Source: Rarobacter faecitabidus (GTDB lineage Bacteria; Actinomycetota; Actinomycetes; Actinomycetales; Cellulomonadaceae). From it: a stretch of DNA of 64,000 nt. A program made the translations under genes and the position numbers. Each line of letters starts with the position of its first letter. The stretch's first letter is position 1. Positions 37,446 to 45,105 of this stretch are shown here, piece after piece. The stretch covers positions 186,001 through 250,000 of the forward strand of contig NZ_VFOS01000002.1 in assembly GCF_006716265.1 (NCBI RefSeq), written 5' to 3'. The notes beneath the pieces are model-generated. The model did not search any database, was not told the origin of the DNA, and saw only the letters and a list, made by a program, of their open reading frames with translations.

Positions 37446-37851
37446 TACAAACATCCTGCTCTACGCGATCGCTACCGCGCCCCAAGAGCAGGCGAAGGCT
37501 GGGGTTGCTCGCGATCTCCTTGAGGCCCGCGACCTCGTGCTTTCGACGCAAGTGCTTCAGGAATTCGTCGTACAAGCCACTCGCGCCAGCCGTCCAGACC
37601 GGCTCACCCTGGACCAGGCCGCCGATCTCGTCGAAGGATTCGCCCGCTTCACGGTGGTGGACGTGACACTTGAGGTCGTGCGAACGGCGCTTGCCGTTCA
37701 GGATCGCTACGGCATCTCCTATTGGGATGCCGCGATCATCGCCGCAGCACGCGCTGGGCGATGCGGCACGCTTCTTTCAGAAGACCTTTCTCACGGCCAG
37801 GACTATGGCGGGGTGCAGGTGGTCAATCCGTTCGCGGGCGCGGAGACTTAA
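37417..37851 (+). CDS. VapC-type PIN-domain RNase toxin
   Basis: This 144-residue PIN-domain protein begins MKSTTVRFVDTNILLYAI, with the first acidic metal ligand at D10. The later ligands are visible in SYWDAAIIAAA and TLLSEDLSHG, and the family signature GYISYWDA-like block (YGISYWDAAI) is intact, so the toxin looks active. PIN toxins cleave RNA with Mg or Mn ions. A GTG at 37432 is an alternative start closer to the conserved strand. It follows and overlaps its antitoxin. Confidence 0.88.
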   Translation: MKSTTVRFVDTNILLYAIATAPQEQAKAGVARDLLEARDLVLSTQVLQEFVVQATRASRPDRLTLDQAADLVEGFARFTVVDVTLEVVRTALAVQDRYGISYWDAAIIAAARAGRCGTLLSEDLSHGQDYGGVQVVNPFAGAET

Positions 37852-37943
37852 CAGCTGCGGAGTCGGTGCGTTCGAGCAATCGCCGTGCGGTTCCGCATCT
37901 GCCCCTAGATATCCGAAAAGTGGAGTTCGTCATATTGACGCGG

Positions 37944-37969
37944 CGAACTACTTCCGCGAAAGTAGTTCG
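37944..37969. promoter_or_regulatory. perfect 10-bp inverted repeat abutting the padR-type start
   Basis: CGAACTACTT (37944-37953) and AAGTAGTTCG (37960-37969) are exact inverted copies around a six-base centre. The right arm ends one base before GTG 37970. A -35-like TTGACG at 37935-37940 places the repeat over the -10 and transcription start, ideal for autorepression. Confidence 0.7.
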
Positions 37970-38539
37970 GTGTCATCGATCCGCTTCTACATCCTGTCGG
38001 CCCTGGACCGGCAAGGGCCCATGCATGGCCACGCCCTCGTCGCCCTGGCCGAGCAGGAGCACGTTCACGAGTGGACGGACATCTCCGTCGGCGGTCTCTA
38101 CGGTGCCGCCCGGCGCCTCGCCGCAGATGGACTGATCGAGCAACTGCGCACGGAAAAGCACGGAAACTACCCGGAGCGGCAGATCTTCGCGATCACGGAC
38201 ACCGGCCGCAAATCCCTGCGCATAATGCGCCACAAGGCACTGACAGAACTGTCCTGGCGCCACGATCCGGTGGACCTCGCCCTCTGGAGCCTCGATCCGG
38301 ACAGGCTCGACGAACTCGAAGACGTCGTCCGCGACCGGCGCGACCAGATCGCCACGATCCTCGAAGACCAGCGCGCGCACCGCATCAGCATCCGGAAATA
38401 CCTGTCCGAGGCCGAATGGCTCGGCACGCGCCACGGCATCCACCGACTCGAAGCCGAACTCGCCTGGCACGACGAACTGCTGGCAGCGATACCCGAAATC
38501 ATCCGCGATGAGCGGACCCGAACGAAAGCACAGCCATGA
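37970..38539 (+). CDS. PadR-family transcriptional regulator
   Basis: This 189-residue repressor begins VSSIRFYILSALDRQGPMHG, with the PadR winged helix continuing through SVGGLYGAARRLAADGLIEQ and the wing PERQIFAITDTGRKSL. The C-terminal 110 residues form the helical dimerisation arm of PadR/VirR proteins. GTG 37970 is chosen because the homology starts there and a perfect palindrome sits immediately before it; the frame is open farther upstream. The stop overlaps the MFS exporter start as ATGA, so it very likely controls the exporter in response to a compound. The inducer is unknown. Confidence 0.88.
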   Translation: MSSIRFYILSALDRQGPMHGHALVALAEQEHVHEWTDISVGGLYGAARRLAADGLIEQLRTEKHGNYPERQIFAITDTGRKSLRIMRHKALTELSWRHDPVDLALWSLDPDRLDELEDVVRDRRDQIATILEDQRAHRISIRKYLSEAEWLGTRHGIHRLEAELAWHDELLAAIPEIIRDERTRTKAQP

Positions 38540-40008
38540 CCTCCCCCATTCTTCCCTCGCTCGTCAGCACCCGTAGACGAGCGCTCGCACTCGCCGTGCT
38601 CATCCTCGGTGTTGGCATGGGAATGCTCGACACGACCATCGTCAACGTCGCTCTGCCCACTATCAGCACGAGCATCGGCGCCACCGAGGCCACCCTCTCG
38701 TGGATCATCTCCGGATACGCCCTCGCCTACGGCTTGATTCTCATTCCGGCCGGACGTATCGGCGACCGCGTGGGCCACAAATGGGTGTTCATCGTCGGCC
38801 TTACGGGCTTCACACTCGCTAGCCTCGCCTGCGGACTCGCGGACTCGGGCAACGCCCTGGTCATCGGGCGCGTTGCGCAAGGACTCTTCGGCGGACTGTT
38901 CTTCCCTGCGGTGACCGCACTGATCCAGCTCATGTACTCGGGCCGCGAGCGCGGCAAGGCATTCGCGGCGATGGGCGCGGCCATCGGCGTCTCCACGGCA
39001 CTCGGCCCGATCGTGGGTGGCGTGCTGATCGAGTGGCTCGGCGACGCCGACGGCTGGCGCTCGATCTTCTTCGTCAACCTGCCCTTCGGCATCATCGCTG
39101 TCATCGCGGCGATTCTAGTCCTGCCGGGCGGCGCCGAGGCCGCCAAGGAGCGTGGCGTCGACTGGTTCGGATTCGTCCTGCTGGCCGGTGCCCTGGTCGC
39201 GATCCTGGTTCCGCTCATCGAGGGCCAGGAGAAGGACTGGCCGCTGTGGACCTGGCTATCGCTCATCGGCGGCGCTCTGCTGGTTGTGCTGTTCGCCGTG
39301 TGGGAACTGGGCGTGGTCCGCCGGGGCAGGACATCGCCCCTCGTGCCCCCGCACCTGTTCAGCCACCCGGCGTTCACGGGCGGTGTGGTGCTCGCCCTCG
39401 TCTACTTCGCCGCGTTCACCAGCATCTTCTTCACGATCTCGATCCTCTGGCAGTCCGGGCTGGGACACTCCGCGCTGGAGTCCGGCTTCGTGGCGATCCC
39501 CTTCGCCATCGGATCGATCCTTGGCGCGTCGCAGAGCGACCGCATCGCCCATCGGTTCGGTCGCGGAGCGCTGGTCATGGGCACCGCCATGGTGGCGCTC
39601 GGCCTGGCCGCGGTGTGGCTCGTGCTCGTCCTGGTCCCGGCCGCCGATCTGAATCACTGGCAGTTGCTGGCGCCGCTCGCCGTGGCGGGCATCGGTTCCG
39701 GGCTGTTCATCGCGCCGAACGCGCAGTTCATCGTGGCAACCGTCGATCGCACCGAGGCGGGGGCGGCCTCGGGCGTCATCGGAACGATGCAGCGCATCGG
39801 TTCCGCCATCGGCATCGCCGTCATCGGGTCGGTGTTCTTCGGGACGCTGAAGATCTCCGGGGCGGCCGACGTGGCTCGCGGTTTCGTGGATTCGGCGGCC
39901 CACGCCATGGCCGTCTCGGCGATCCTGGCAGTGGTCGCGTTCGCCCTCGTCTTTGTCCTGCCGAAGCGCGTGGACCACGGGGCGCCCGCGGTGGTCGGCG
40001 CCGAGTAG
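38536..40008 (+). CDS. MFS drug/metabolite exporter, DHA2 (14-TM) family
   Basis: This is a 490-residue transporter of the EmrB/QacA subfamily. Fourteen hydrophobic segments are visible. Diagnostic motifs are LDTTIVNVALPTI in helix 1 (DHA2 motif D1), the loop motif A AGRIGDRVGHK and motif C-like GAAIGVSTALGPIVGGVL in helix 5. Proton-driven export of a toxic compound or metabolite is the family role. ATG 38536 overlaps the PadR regulator stop, so regulator and exporter form one operon. The substrate is not predictable. Confidence 0.92.
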   Translation: MTSPILPSLVSTRRRALALAVLILGVGMGMLDTTIVNVALPTISTSIGATEATLSWIISGYALAYGLILIPAGRIGDRVGHKWVFIVGLTGFTLASLACGLADSGNALVIGRVAQGLFGGLFFPAVTALIQLMYSGRERGKAFAAMGAAIGVSTALGPIVGGVLIEWLGDADGWRSIFFVNLPFGIIAVIAAILVLPGGAEAAKERGVDWFGFVLLAGALVAILVPLIEGQEKDWPLWTWLSLIGGALLVVLFAVWELGVVRRGRTSPLVPPHLFSHPAFTGGVVLALVYFAAFTSIFFTISILWQSGLGHSALESGFVAIPFAIGSILGASQSDRIAHRFGRGALVMGTAMVALGLAAVWLVLVLVPAADLNHWQLLAPLAVAGIGSGLFIAPNAQFIVATVDRTEAGAASGVIGTMQRIGSAIGIAVIGSVFFGTLKISGAADVARGFVDSAAHAMAVSAILAVVAFALVFVLPKRVDHGAPAVVGAE

Positions 40009-40016
40009 CGCTTGGG

Positions 40017-40052
40017 CGGAGGGCTCGTCCGGCATTGTGGACGAGCCCTCCG
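40017..40052. terminator. bidirectional terminator hairpin between MFS and glycosyltransferase genes
   Basis: CGGAGGGCTCGTCC (40017-40030) pairs perfectly with GGACGAGCCCTCCG (40039-40052) around an eight-base loop, eight bases after the exporter stop. No T run follows, so termination may be inefficient. The arm sequence recurs elsewhere in the window (see findings). Confidence 0.65.
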
Positions 40053-40191
40053 TCGCGCGCAGTCGGGTCGCGATCGGGAATTCTCCCTGTTGCGTGGTTT
40101 GCCTGGAAACTGACCCGCATACGGCAGAGCGGGTCGCCGCCAGACGTATGTCGCCCCTAGCGGCGAAATGTGGCCTGAGCCAACCCGCTCG

Positions 40192-41517
40192 TCAGAGCGC
40201 TCGTCCCCTCACGATCTCGCGAAGGATGCCATCGATGCCGGCGGCACCGGGCGCCTCGGCGATGGACGCGCCGATCCGGCTCGCACTGACCGCGAAGTGG
40301 CGTTCGCTCAGCAGGCGATCAACGGCCGACGCGATCTGCTTCGGGTCCAGGCTGCCGCGCCGCGGCTTGAGGCGCAGGCCGGCACCGCTCCACTGGACGC
40401 GGGCCGCCACCTCCGCCTTGTCCTCAGTGTTCCCGGTGGCGAGGACCGGGACGCCGTGACGCAGGGCGAAATGCACCCCGCCGTATCCGCCGTTGGTAAC
40501 GAAGGCCGATAGGCGCGGGACGAGTAGGTCGTAGGGAAGATAGGAGGCGAGGCGCGCGTTGTCGGGCAAGTCGATCTCCGGAAGCTCCCGGCCACCGGTC
40601 GTGGCGACGACGAGAACGTCTCGGTCCGCGAGTGCGCGAATCGTGGGGATCACGAGCTCGGTTAGATCTGCGTTGGCCACCGTGCCCTGCGTTACGTGGA
40701 CGATCGGCCGTCCGCCGTCGAGGTCTGCCCACCACTGCGGCAGTTCCATGTCAGGTGCCGATTTCGACACCGGTCCGACGAAATGCACCGGCACCTTGGC
40801 GTCGCTGCGCGGGTATTCGAACTCGGAAACCGACAGTTGCACTATTGCGTCGGCAGTTGCGGGGTAGTTCATGGCGAAGGTGGCCAGCGGGTGTCCCGTG
40901 GTGGCGCGCGCCAGGTCATCGGCGGTGCGGTGCAGGGCGCGGAAGATCATGCGCTCGGACGTCCACTGCAGGAAGGCGTTGCGCAGGCGGCCGATCGCGC
41001 CCGGCACAGGTGGTAGGCCCAGGGCGAAGGGCGCGGTGTCACGGCTGGTCAGGGATAGGGGGACGATGCCCAGGTTGACGACTGGCGGGCGTTCGGACGC
41101 GGGACGGCAGAGCATGAGCATCGCCCCGAGGAACATGGTTTCGGTCAGAACGATGTCGGCGGGCTCGTCCCCCAGCAGCGCGTCAACCGCGCGCAGCTGG
41201 CTCTCGGCGGGGGCCAGGAAGATATGGCGCAGATCCCACTTGGCGGCGGCCACGCCGCGGCGTCCCACTCGGCCGGGGAATGCGGCATCGACATCGCTGT
41301 CGTCGTAGTCCGCGTCGACGGGGAGCCCAACCCAGCGCGCGCCCGTGGCCTCGACCGCCTCCCGGTAGCGGGTACCGGTGAGGAAGCGCACGTCGTTTCC
41401 CGCTTCGACCAACGCGCTGGCGACCACGAGGAGCGGCGAGATGTGCCCGTGCACGGGCGTGCTGCACAGGAGAATCGATAGGTTCCCGTCCGGGGATGAC
41501 TGGTATATTGGATGCAT
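40192..41517 (-). CDS. MGT-type (GT1) UDP-sugar glycosyltransferase
   Basis: This is a 441-residue GT-B enzyme. ATG 41517 gives MHPIYQSSPDGNLSILLCS; an upstream start would extend through the promoter. The N-terminal acceptor domain has VHGHISPLLVVASALVEAGN, and the donor domain has HVTQGTVANADL, LASYLPYDLLVPRLSAFVTN and GGYGGVHFALRHGVPVLATG, the layout of macrolide and plant-like UGT enzymes. It probably glycosylates a small hydrophobic compound, which could be detoxification or natural-product tailoring. It is divergent from a TetR regulator that likely controls it. Confidence 0.9.
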   Translation of the reverse strand: MHPIYQSSPDGNLSILLCSTPVHGHISPLLVVASALVEAGNDVRFLTGTRYREAVEATGARWVGLPVDADYDDSDVDAAFPGRVGRRGVAAAKWDLRHIFLAPAESQLRAVDALLGDEPADIVLTETMFLGAMLMLCRPASERPPVVNLGIVPLSLTSRDTAPFALGLPPVPGAIGRLRNAFLQWTSERMIFRALHRTADDLARATTGHPLATFAMNYPATADAIVQLSVSEFEYPRSDAKVPVHFVGPVSKSAPDMELPQWWADLDGGRPIVHVTQGTVANADLTELVIPTIRALADRDVLVVATTGGRELPEIDLPDNARLASYLPYDLLVPRLSAFVTNGGYGGVHFALRHGVPVLATGNTEDKAEVAARVQWSGAGLRLKPRRGSLDPKQIASAVDRLLSERHFAVSASRIGASIAEAPGAAGIDGILREIVRGRAL

Positions 41518-41523
41518 TCGAGA

Positions 41524-41552
41524 AGTATTCAATACCCGCACAGGAAAGTCAA
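41524..41552 (-). promoter_or_regulatory. leaderless promoter of the glycosyltransferase gene with operator palindrome
   Basis: On the minus strand TTGACT (41547-41552) and AATACT (41524-41529) are separated by exactly 17 bases, and the ATG follows the -10 by six bases, so the mRNA should be leaderless. The palindrome GTATTCAATAC (41525-41535) overlaps the -10 and spacer, a good site for the divergent TetR protein. Confidence 0.6.
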
Positions 41553-42175
41553 TGACTCCGTACATCTCACCGCTGCGCGAAGCGCAGGCCGCCCAGACCC
41601 GGCGGCGGGTTCTCGACGCCGCCGTCGCCGTCTTCAGCGAGAAGGGCTACTCCGGCGCGTCGCTCGCGCTGATCGCCAAGCGGGCAGATGTATCCGTCGA
41701 GACAGTCAAGCAGCACGGCCCGAAGGCGCCGCTGCTGATCGCGGCCTTCGGTCACGCCTTCACGCGCGCCGTCGATGACACCCCGCTGCATCAGCGCAGC
41801 GACCTGGAGAATCTGCGCAGCCTGCCCGATGATGAGTTCCTGCCAGGCTGGATGGCATTCGTCGCCGAGGGGTACGAGCGGTCGGCCAGGCTGTGGCCGC
41901 GAGTGCTCGAGGCAGCCGCCGTTGACCCCGCGGTCGGAACGCGTCTCGCGTCGCTGCAGGCCAACCGGCGCTCCGACATGGAGTCGGTCATCGCGCACCT
42001 GCGCGATCGCGGCTTGTGCCGCAGTTCGCGGGACGACGGGGAACTCGCGTCGGTGATCTCGTTCCTCATCTCGCCGGAGAGTTACACTCAGCTCGTGGAC
42101 GAGGGCGGCATGAGCCAGGACACCTACCGCGACTGGATCGTGCACGCCATTGAGCGGCTGATCCTCACGGACTGA
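41552..42175 (+). CDS. TetR-family transcriptional regulator
   Basis: This 207-residue repressor starts at ATG 41552 behind CAGGAAAGTCA. The TetR helix-turn-helix is plain: TRRRVLDAAVAVFSEKGYSG, ASLALIAKRADVSVETVKQH. The C-terminal ligand domain is unclassified. It is divergent from the glycosyltransferase gene with only 34 bases between starts, and a palindrome in that gap overlaps the opposite promoter. The likely inducer is the glycosyltransferase's acceptor compound, which is unknown. Confidence 0.88.
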   Translation: MTPYISPLREAQAAQTRRRVLDAAVAVFSEKGYSGASLALIAKRADVSVETVKQHGPKAPLLIAAFGHAFTRAVDDTPLHQRSDLENLRSLPDDEFLPGWMAFVAEGYERSARLWPRVLEAAAVDPAVGTRLASLQANRRSDMESVIAHLRDRGLCRSSRDDGELASVISFLISPESYTQLVDEGGMSQDTYRDWIVHAIERLILTD

Positions 42176-42214
42176 GGGTGCCTACGGTCGCGTAGCCGCG
42201 GATATCTGGCGCCG

Positions 42215-42257
42215 TTGCACCCCATGACGCTTTCCTATATGGGCATATGATAGGTCT
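42215..42257 (+). promoter_or_regulatory. promoter and inverted repeat before arsR-type gene
   Basis: The -10-like TATGAT (42246-42251) lies six bases before ATG 42258, predicting a leaderless mRNA. CCTAT (42234-42238) and ATAGG (42250-42254) form an inverted repeat across the core promoter. TTGCAC (42215-42220) is a possible -35, better spaced for an alternative TATATG at 42236. Confidence 0.5.
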
Positions 42258-42608
42258 ATGCCACGCGCAGCAACAGCCTCGGACGTCTTCAATGCGATTG
42301 CCGAGCCCCAACGTCGAGACATCCTGACGCTCCTGCGAACGGGCGAGCGCCCCGCCACCGACGTGGCGCGGGCCCTCGGCTTAACGCAGCCGGGCACCTC
42401 CAAGCACCTGCGGGTGCTGCGCGAGGTTGGCCTCGTTCAGGATCGCAGGGCGGGCAAGCAGCGCATCTACCGGCTCGACGCGCGCGGCCTCCGAGTCATC
42501 CACGAATGGACCGGGGGCTTCGAGCGGTTCTGGAGCGAAAGTTTCGACCGGCTGGAGTCGTACGTACAGGACATGAAACACACCAGCGAAGGAGCATCCC
42601 ATGAGTGA
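42258..42608 (+). CDS. ArsR-family winged-helix regulator
   Basis: This 116-residue regulator has the ArsR DNA-binding order AIAEPQRRDILTLLRTGERP, DVARALGLTQPGTSKHLRVL and the wing DRRAGKQRIYRLDARGL. It lacks the cysteine metal-binding motif of arsenic or zinc sensors and belongs to the subgroup encoded with SRPBCC/AHSA1 proteins. ATG 42258 lies close behind a -10-like TATGAT. Its end overlaps the next gene by eight bases, so the pair is translationally coupled. The signal it senses is unknown. Confidence 0.9.
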   Translation: MPRAATASDVFNAIAEPQRRDILTLLRTGERPATDVARALGLTQPGTSKHLRVLREVGLVQDRRAGKQRIYRLDARGLRVIHEWTGGFERFWSESFDRLESYVQDMKHTSEGASHE

Positions 42609-43098
42609 GACAGTGCCCGAGACCTCGTCCATCGCCGACCGCGAGATCGTCATCTCGCGGATCATCGATGCCCCGCGAGAACTCGTGTATGAAGCATTCA
42701 CCGAGGTGCGCCATCTGTCGCAGTGGTGGGGGCCCGAGGGTTTCACCACCACGACGCGATCCTTCCAGTTCGCGGTCGGAGGCGAATGGGTGTTCCAGAT
42801 GCACGGGCCCGATGGCACGGACTATCCCGAATGGATCTACTGGACCGAAGTCGTTCCTGCGGAGCGGATCGCGATGCTGCACGGTGAGTACCGCGGCGAT
42901 CCGAACGCGTTCGAATCTGTCCTCACGTTCGAGGCCCTCGGCGGGGCGACGCGAGTCGAGATGCGCACCCTATTCCCCACCAAAGAGCAGCGGGACGAGG
43001 CGGTGGAGAAGTATCACGCCGTCGAGGGCGGCCAGCAGACGCTCGGCAACCTTGACGCCTACATCACCGACGGGGTTCGGAAGTCAGCCGATAACTGA
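42601..43098 (+). CDS. AHSA1/SRPBCC domain protein
   Basis: This 165-residue protein has the Aha1-C/SRPBCC pattern: ISRIIDAPRELVYEAFTEVR, LSQWWGPEGFTTTTRSFQF, GGEWVFQMHGPDG, WTEVVPAERIAMLHGE and a C-terminal helix with GGQQTLGNLDAYI. Such helix-grip proteins bind small hydrophobic ligands. Pairing with an upstream ArsR gene is a recurring arrangement, in which the regulator controls the binder. The start at ATG 42601 overlaps the ArsR stop. Confidence 0.88.
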   Translation: MSETVPETSSIADREIVISRIIDAPRELVYEAFTEVRHLSQWWGPEGFTTTTRSFQFAVGGEWVFQMHGPDGTDYPEWIYWTEVVPAERIAMLHGEYRGDPNAFESVLTFEALGGATRVEMRTLFPTKEQRDEAVEKYHAVEGGQQTLGNLDAYITDGVRKSADN

Positions 43099-43172
43099 CC
43101 CTGCGGGTGCCTGATCCTGCAGGTGTCCATCGGCGAACGGTTCGATGGTCCATGCCCGGCAGACGCACCAGT

Positions 43173-43742
43173 TCAAACCGAGATGCGCCTAGGCCGGTAT
43201 CGCATAGCGATAGCCCCGGAGTGAAACTCCTGGCGATCCACAAGTTCGAGCTGGATGCGCTCGCGCAGACCGGCGAGCAATGTCGGTCCGTGTCCGGCAA
43301 GAACCGGCTGCACGAGGAATTCGTACTCATCGATCAAGCCCAGGTCTGCCAACGCCAGAGGGAGCGTCACACCACCCACCCACAGGCTCTCGCCTGGTTC
43401 CTGCTTGAGCCGCTGAACTGCTTGCCCCAAGTCGCCTCGCACCAGCTCGGCATTCCAGTCGACTCCGCTCAGCGTGCTCGACACCACGTATTTCTTCGCC
43501 CCATCGATGGTCTCGGCGAACGGGATCTCCCACTCTTCCATCCAGTCGGGCCACTTGCCCGTGGCCGGTTGCCGCCAGGCCGACTCCATCATCTCGTAGG
43601 TGACCCGGCCCAATAGCAGAGCGTCGGCTCGCGCCATCTCCTCGGTCCAGTAGCGCATCGACTCCTCATCCGGGGGAAGCCCCGCTTCGTGATGGCAGCA
43701 ACCATCTAGCGTGACGTTGATCGAGTATCGAAGTGATCTCAT
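43173..43742 (-). CDS. dihydrofolate reductase/RibD-C family protein
   Basis: This 189-residue protein starts at ATG 43742 behind AAGGGAGAACGACGAG. It shows MRSLRYSINVTLDGCCHHEA, LLLGRVTYEMMESAWRQP, KYVVSSTLSGVDWNAELVRG and LWVGGVTLPLALADLGLIDE, the YyaP/RibD C-terminal reductase fold. Proteins of this kind use NADPH; most are uncharacterised and few act on dihydrofolate itself. It converges on the SRPBCC gene with 74 bases between stops. Confidence 0.88.
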   Translation of the reverse strand: MRSLRYSINVTLDGCCHHEAGLPPDEESMRYWTEEMARADALLLGRVTYEMMESAWRQPATGKWPDWMEEWEIPFAETIDGAKKYVVSSTLSGVDWNAELVRGDLGQAVQRLKQEPGESLWVGGVTLPLALADLGLIDEYEFLVQPVLAGHGPTLLAGLRERIQLELVDRQEFHSGAIAMRYRPRRISV

Positions 43743-44098
43743 CTCGTCGTTCTCCCTTGATGCGCACCTCACGTTCACCGAACCGTACTCTCCAGACTAC
43801 GGCGGGCACCATTTCTCGTGGGTGCTCCCATGAAACGAGTCGGCGTCGTCGCGATGCAAGCAGTTAACGGAGGCTGAGCTCATCCCACTCTTCCGATGTC
43901 GCATGTTGGGTGGAGCCAGGACAGATTCCAATCACATGAGTTGAAACGCGTCGAACGGCTAGAAGCCGTATGGGGCAATCGGGCGGAGTGTCGGCGAATG
44001 GATCGCCATGCACGATTCGGGGTTCGTCGCGGCGGTGACGTGTGCATGGGATGACAGTGCGGGAGAAACCGAGGTATGAGCAGTCCCACACACACCGG
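43743..44098. other. 356-base intergenic stretch, nothing recognised
   Basis: No frame has both a ribosome site and recognisable product. An imperfect hairpin (GGGCACC/GGGTGCTCCC) lies near 43803-43830. I see no tRNA, promoter pair or repeat that I can support. Confidence 0.5.
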
Positions 44099-44338
44099 CT
44101 ACGGAAGTAAATCGAGCATCTGCGACCGCGCTTTCATTGCATGGATCACGAGTTCGTTCCCGCTGTCGAAGACCAGCACGAGCGTTTCAAGAAGACGACC
44201 ACGGGTATCGAACCCGAGCCGGAGCTGCCGAGCCGGGCTGTCCTCGTCCAGGTCTTCGATCCAGGTCGCCCACGTTGCAGCCTGGATCGCGTCTTCGGGG
44301 TCGATCCCATGCTTCAACGCCGAAGGATGAACTCTCAC
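44099..44338 (-). CDS. BrnT-like small toxin of a type II toxin-antitoxin pair
   Basis: This 79-residue protein has KHGIDPEDAIQAA, ARQLRLGFDTRGRLLETLVL and ELVIHAMKAR, a pattern resembling BrnT-like RNase toxins (HG...A, R..GxxxxGRLL, I.AR). The match is by eye and incomplete, so the class is tentative. GTG 44338 overlaps the antitoxin stop as GTGA. The order antitoxin then toxin is the reverse of classical brnT-brnA. If active, it would cleave RNA until bound by the upstream protein. Confidence 0.7.
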   Translation of the reverse strand: MRVHPSALKHGIDPEDAIQAATWATWIEDLDEDSPARQLRLGFDTRGRLLETLVLVFDSGNELVIHAMKARSQMLDLLP

Positions 44339-44592
44339 GCTGAGGCCAGTGCCTCGCGGATCACCTCGGAGCGGGACTTGCCCTCACGTTCCGCGCGTGC
44401 GTCGAGTGCCGAAATCTCATCTACTGTGAGACGCAGCGCAATGACCTGGGACGGTTCAGCGCCACGCCCAGGTCGCCCGCGACCTCGCTTCTTGAGTGCC
44501 GCGATGTCGTATCCGGTCTCAGCCTCCTTTGCCCAGGCTGCGATCTGCTCCTCGGTGACAGGGGTGCCGTTGATCGTTTCACGCTCACTCAT
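44335..44592 (-). CDS. ribbon-helix-helix (CopG-like) antitoxin
   Basis: This is an 85-residue protein from ATG 44592 (MSERETINGTPVTEEQIAAW). The C-terminal part, SQVIALRLTVDEISALDARA then GKSRSEVIREAL, is a ribbon-helix-helix DNA-binding domain. The N-terminal helix and basic KKRGRGRPGRG linker probably contact the toxin or DNA. No Shine-Dalgarno is evident, and TTATACGAAAAC lies just upstream, so a start-proximal promoter is possible. It precedes and overlaps the toxin gene. Confidence 0.78.
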   Translation of the reverse strand: MSERETINGTPVTEEQIAAWAKEAETGYDIAALKKRGRGRPGRGAEPSQVIALRLTVDEISALDARAEREGKSRSEVIREALASA

Positions 44593-44849
44593 GCCATTAA
44601 TGTTATACGAAAACATGCATGGCAACCAGATCCGGACTGGTTCCGTGGTCGTAAGGTTCACAGCGACGAACGACGCTACGGCCTCACAACCTGACCGATC
44701 AGCCGGATGTGAACCCCAGCGTCGTGACCGCTGGGGAAGCAGGAGCTTGACTTCGTTCCGCGAGCACTAAATAGTTCTTACTCAAACTGTCCGGGTTCAC
44801 CACGTGATCGGTCCCTGGTGAGTCGCCTCATAGGTCACATGCGGAAGGG

Positions 44850-45012
44850 ATGTCGAAGCATCGAGTCATCGTCCTACGGACTATCTCCAACGAACTGACA
44901 ATCACCGAAGCTACCTTGGCACTATGGCGTGTCCCGCCAGCACCTGCACCGTCTCTTGGTTCGATACCGGGACGGGAGTCTCGATGCCCCTGCTCCGCGC
45001 CCGCTACCGGTA
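44850..45012 (+). pseudogene. frameshifted N-terminal fragment of an IS481-family transposase
   Basis: From ATG 44850 behind GCGGAAGGG the frame reads MSKHRVIVLRTISNELTITE then ATLALW. After a +1 shift near 44928 it continues GVSRQHLHRLLVRYRDGSLDA then PAPRP. Together this matches the N-terminal helix-turn-helix region of IS481-family transposases. The DDE catalytic core is missing, since the sequence runs into the terminator of tRNA-Ala. It is a dead remnant of an insertion. Confidence 0.6.
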
Positions 45013-45021
45013 CAACAAACA

Positions 45022-45052
45022 ACGCGAGCCCGGCCGATGGCCGGGCTCGCGT
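45022..45052 (-). terminator. terminator after tRNA-Ala
   Basis: ACGCGAGCCCGGCC (45022-45035) pairs perfectly with 45039-45052 around a GAT loop. On the minus strand it is followed by TTGTTTGTTGT. It ends transcription of the tRNA cluster. Confidence 0.85.
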
Positions 45053-45105
45053 CAGTGACATGTCTCGCGATTCATCTAAGACACCTGTCTCGACTCATCA
45101 CAGGG

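Larger units (their letters stand above)
44593..45105. other. 513-base region with transposase remnant and terminator
   Basis: Between the antitoxin and tRNA-Ala there is no intact gene. It contains a broken IS481-type transposase start (44850-45012) and the tRNA-Ala terminator (45022-45052), both listed separately. The remaining 44593-44849 shows nothing I can assign. Confidence 0.5.
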
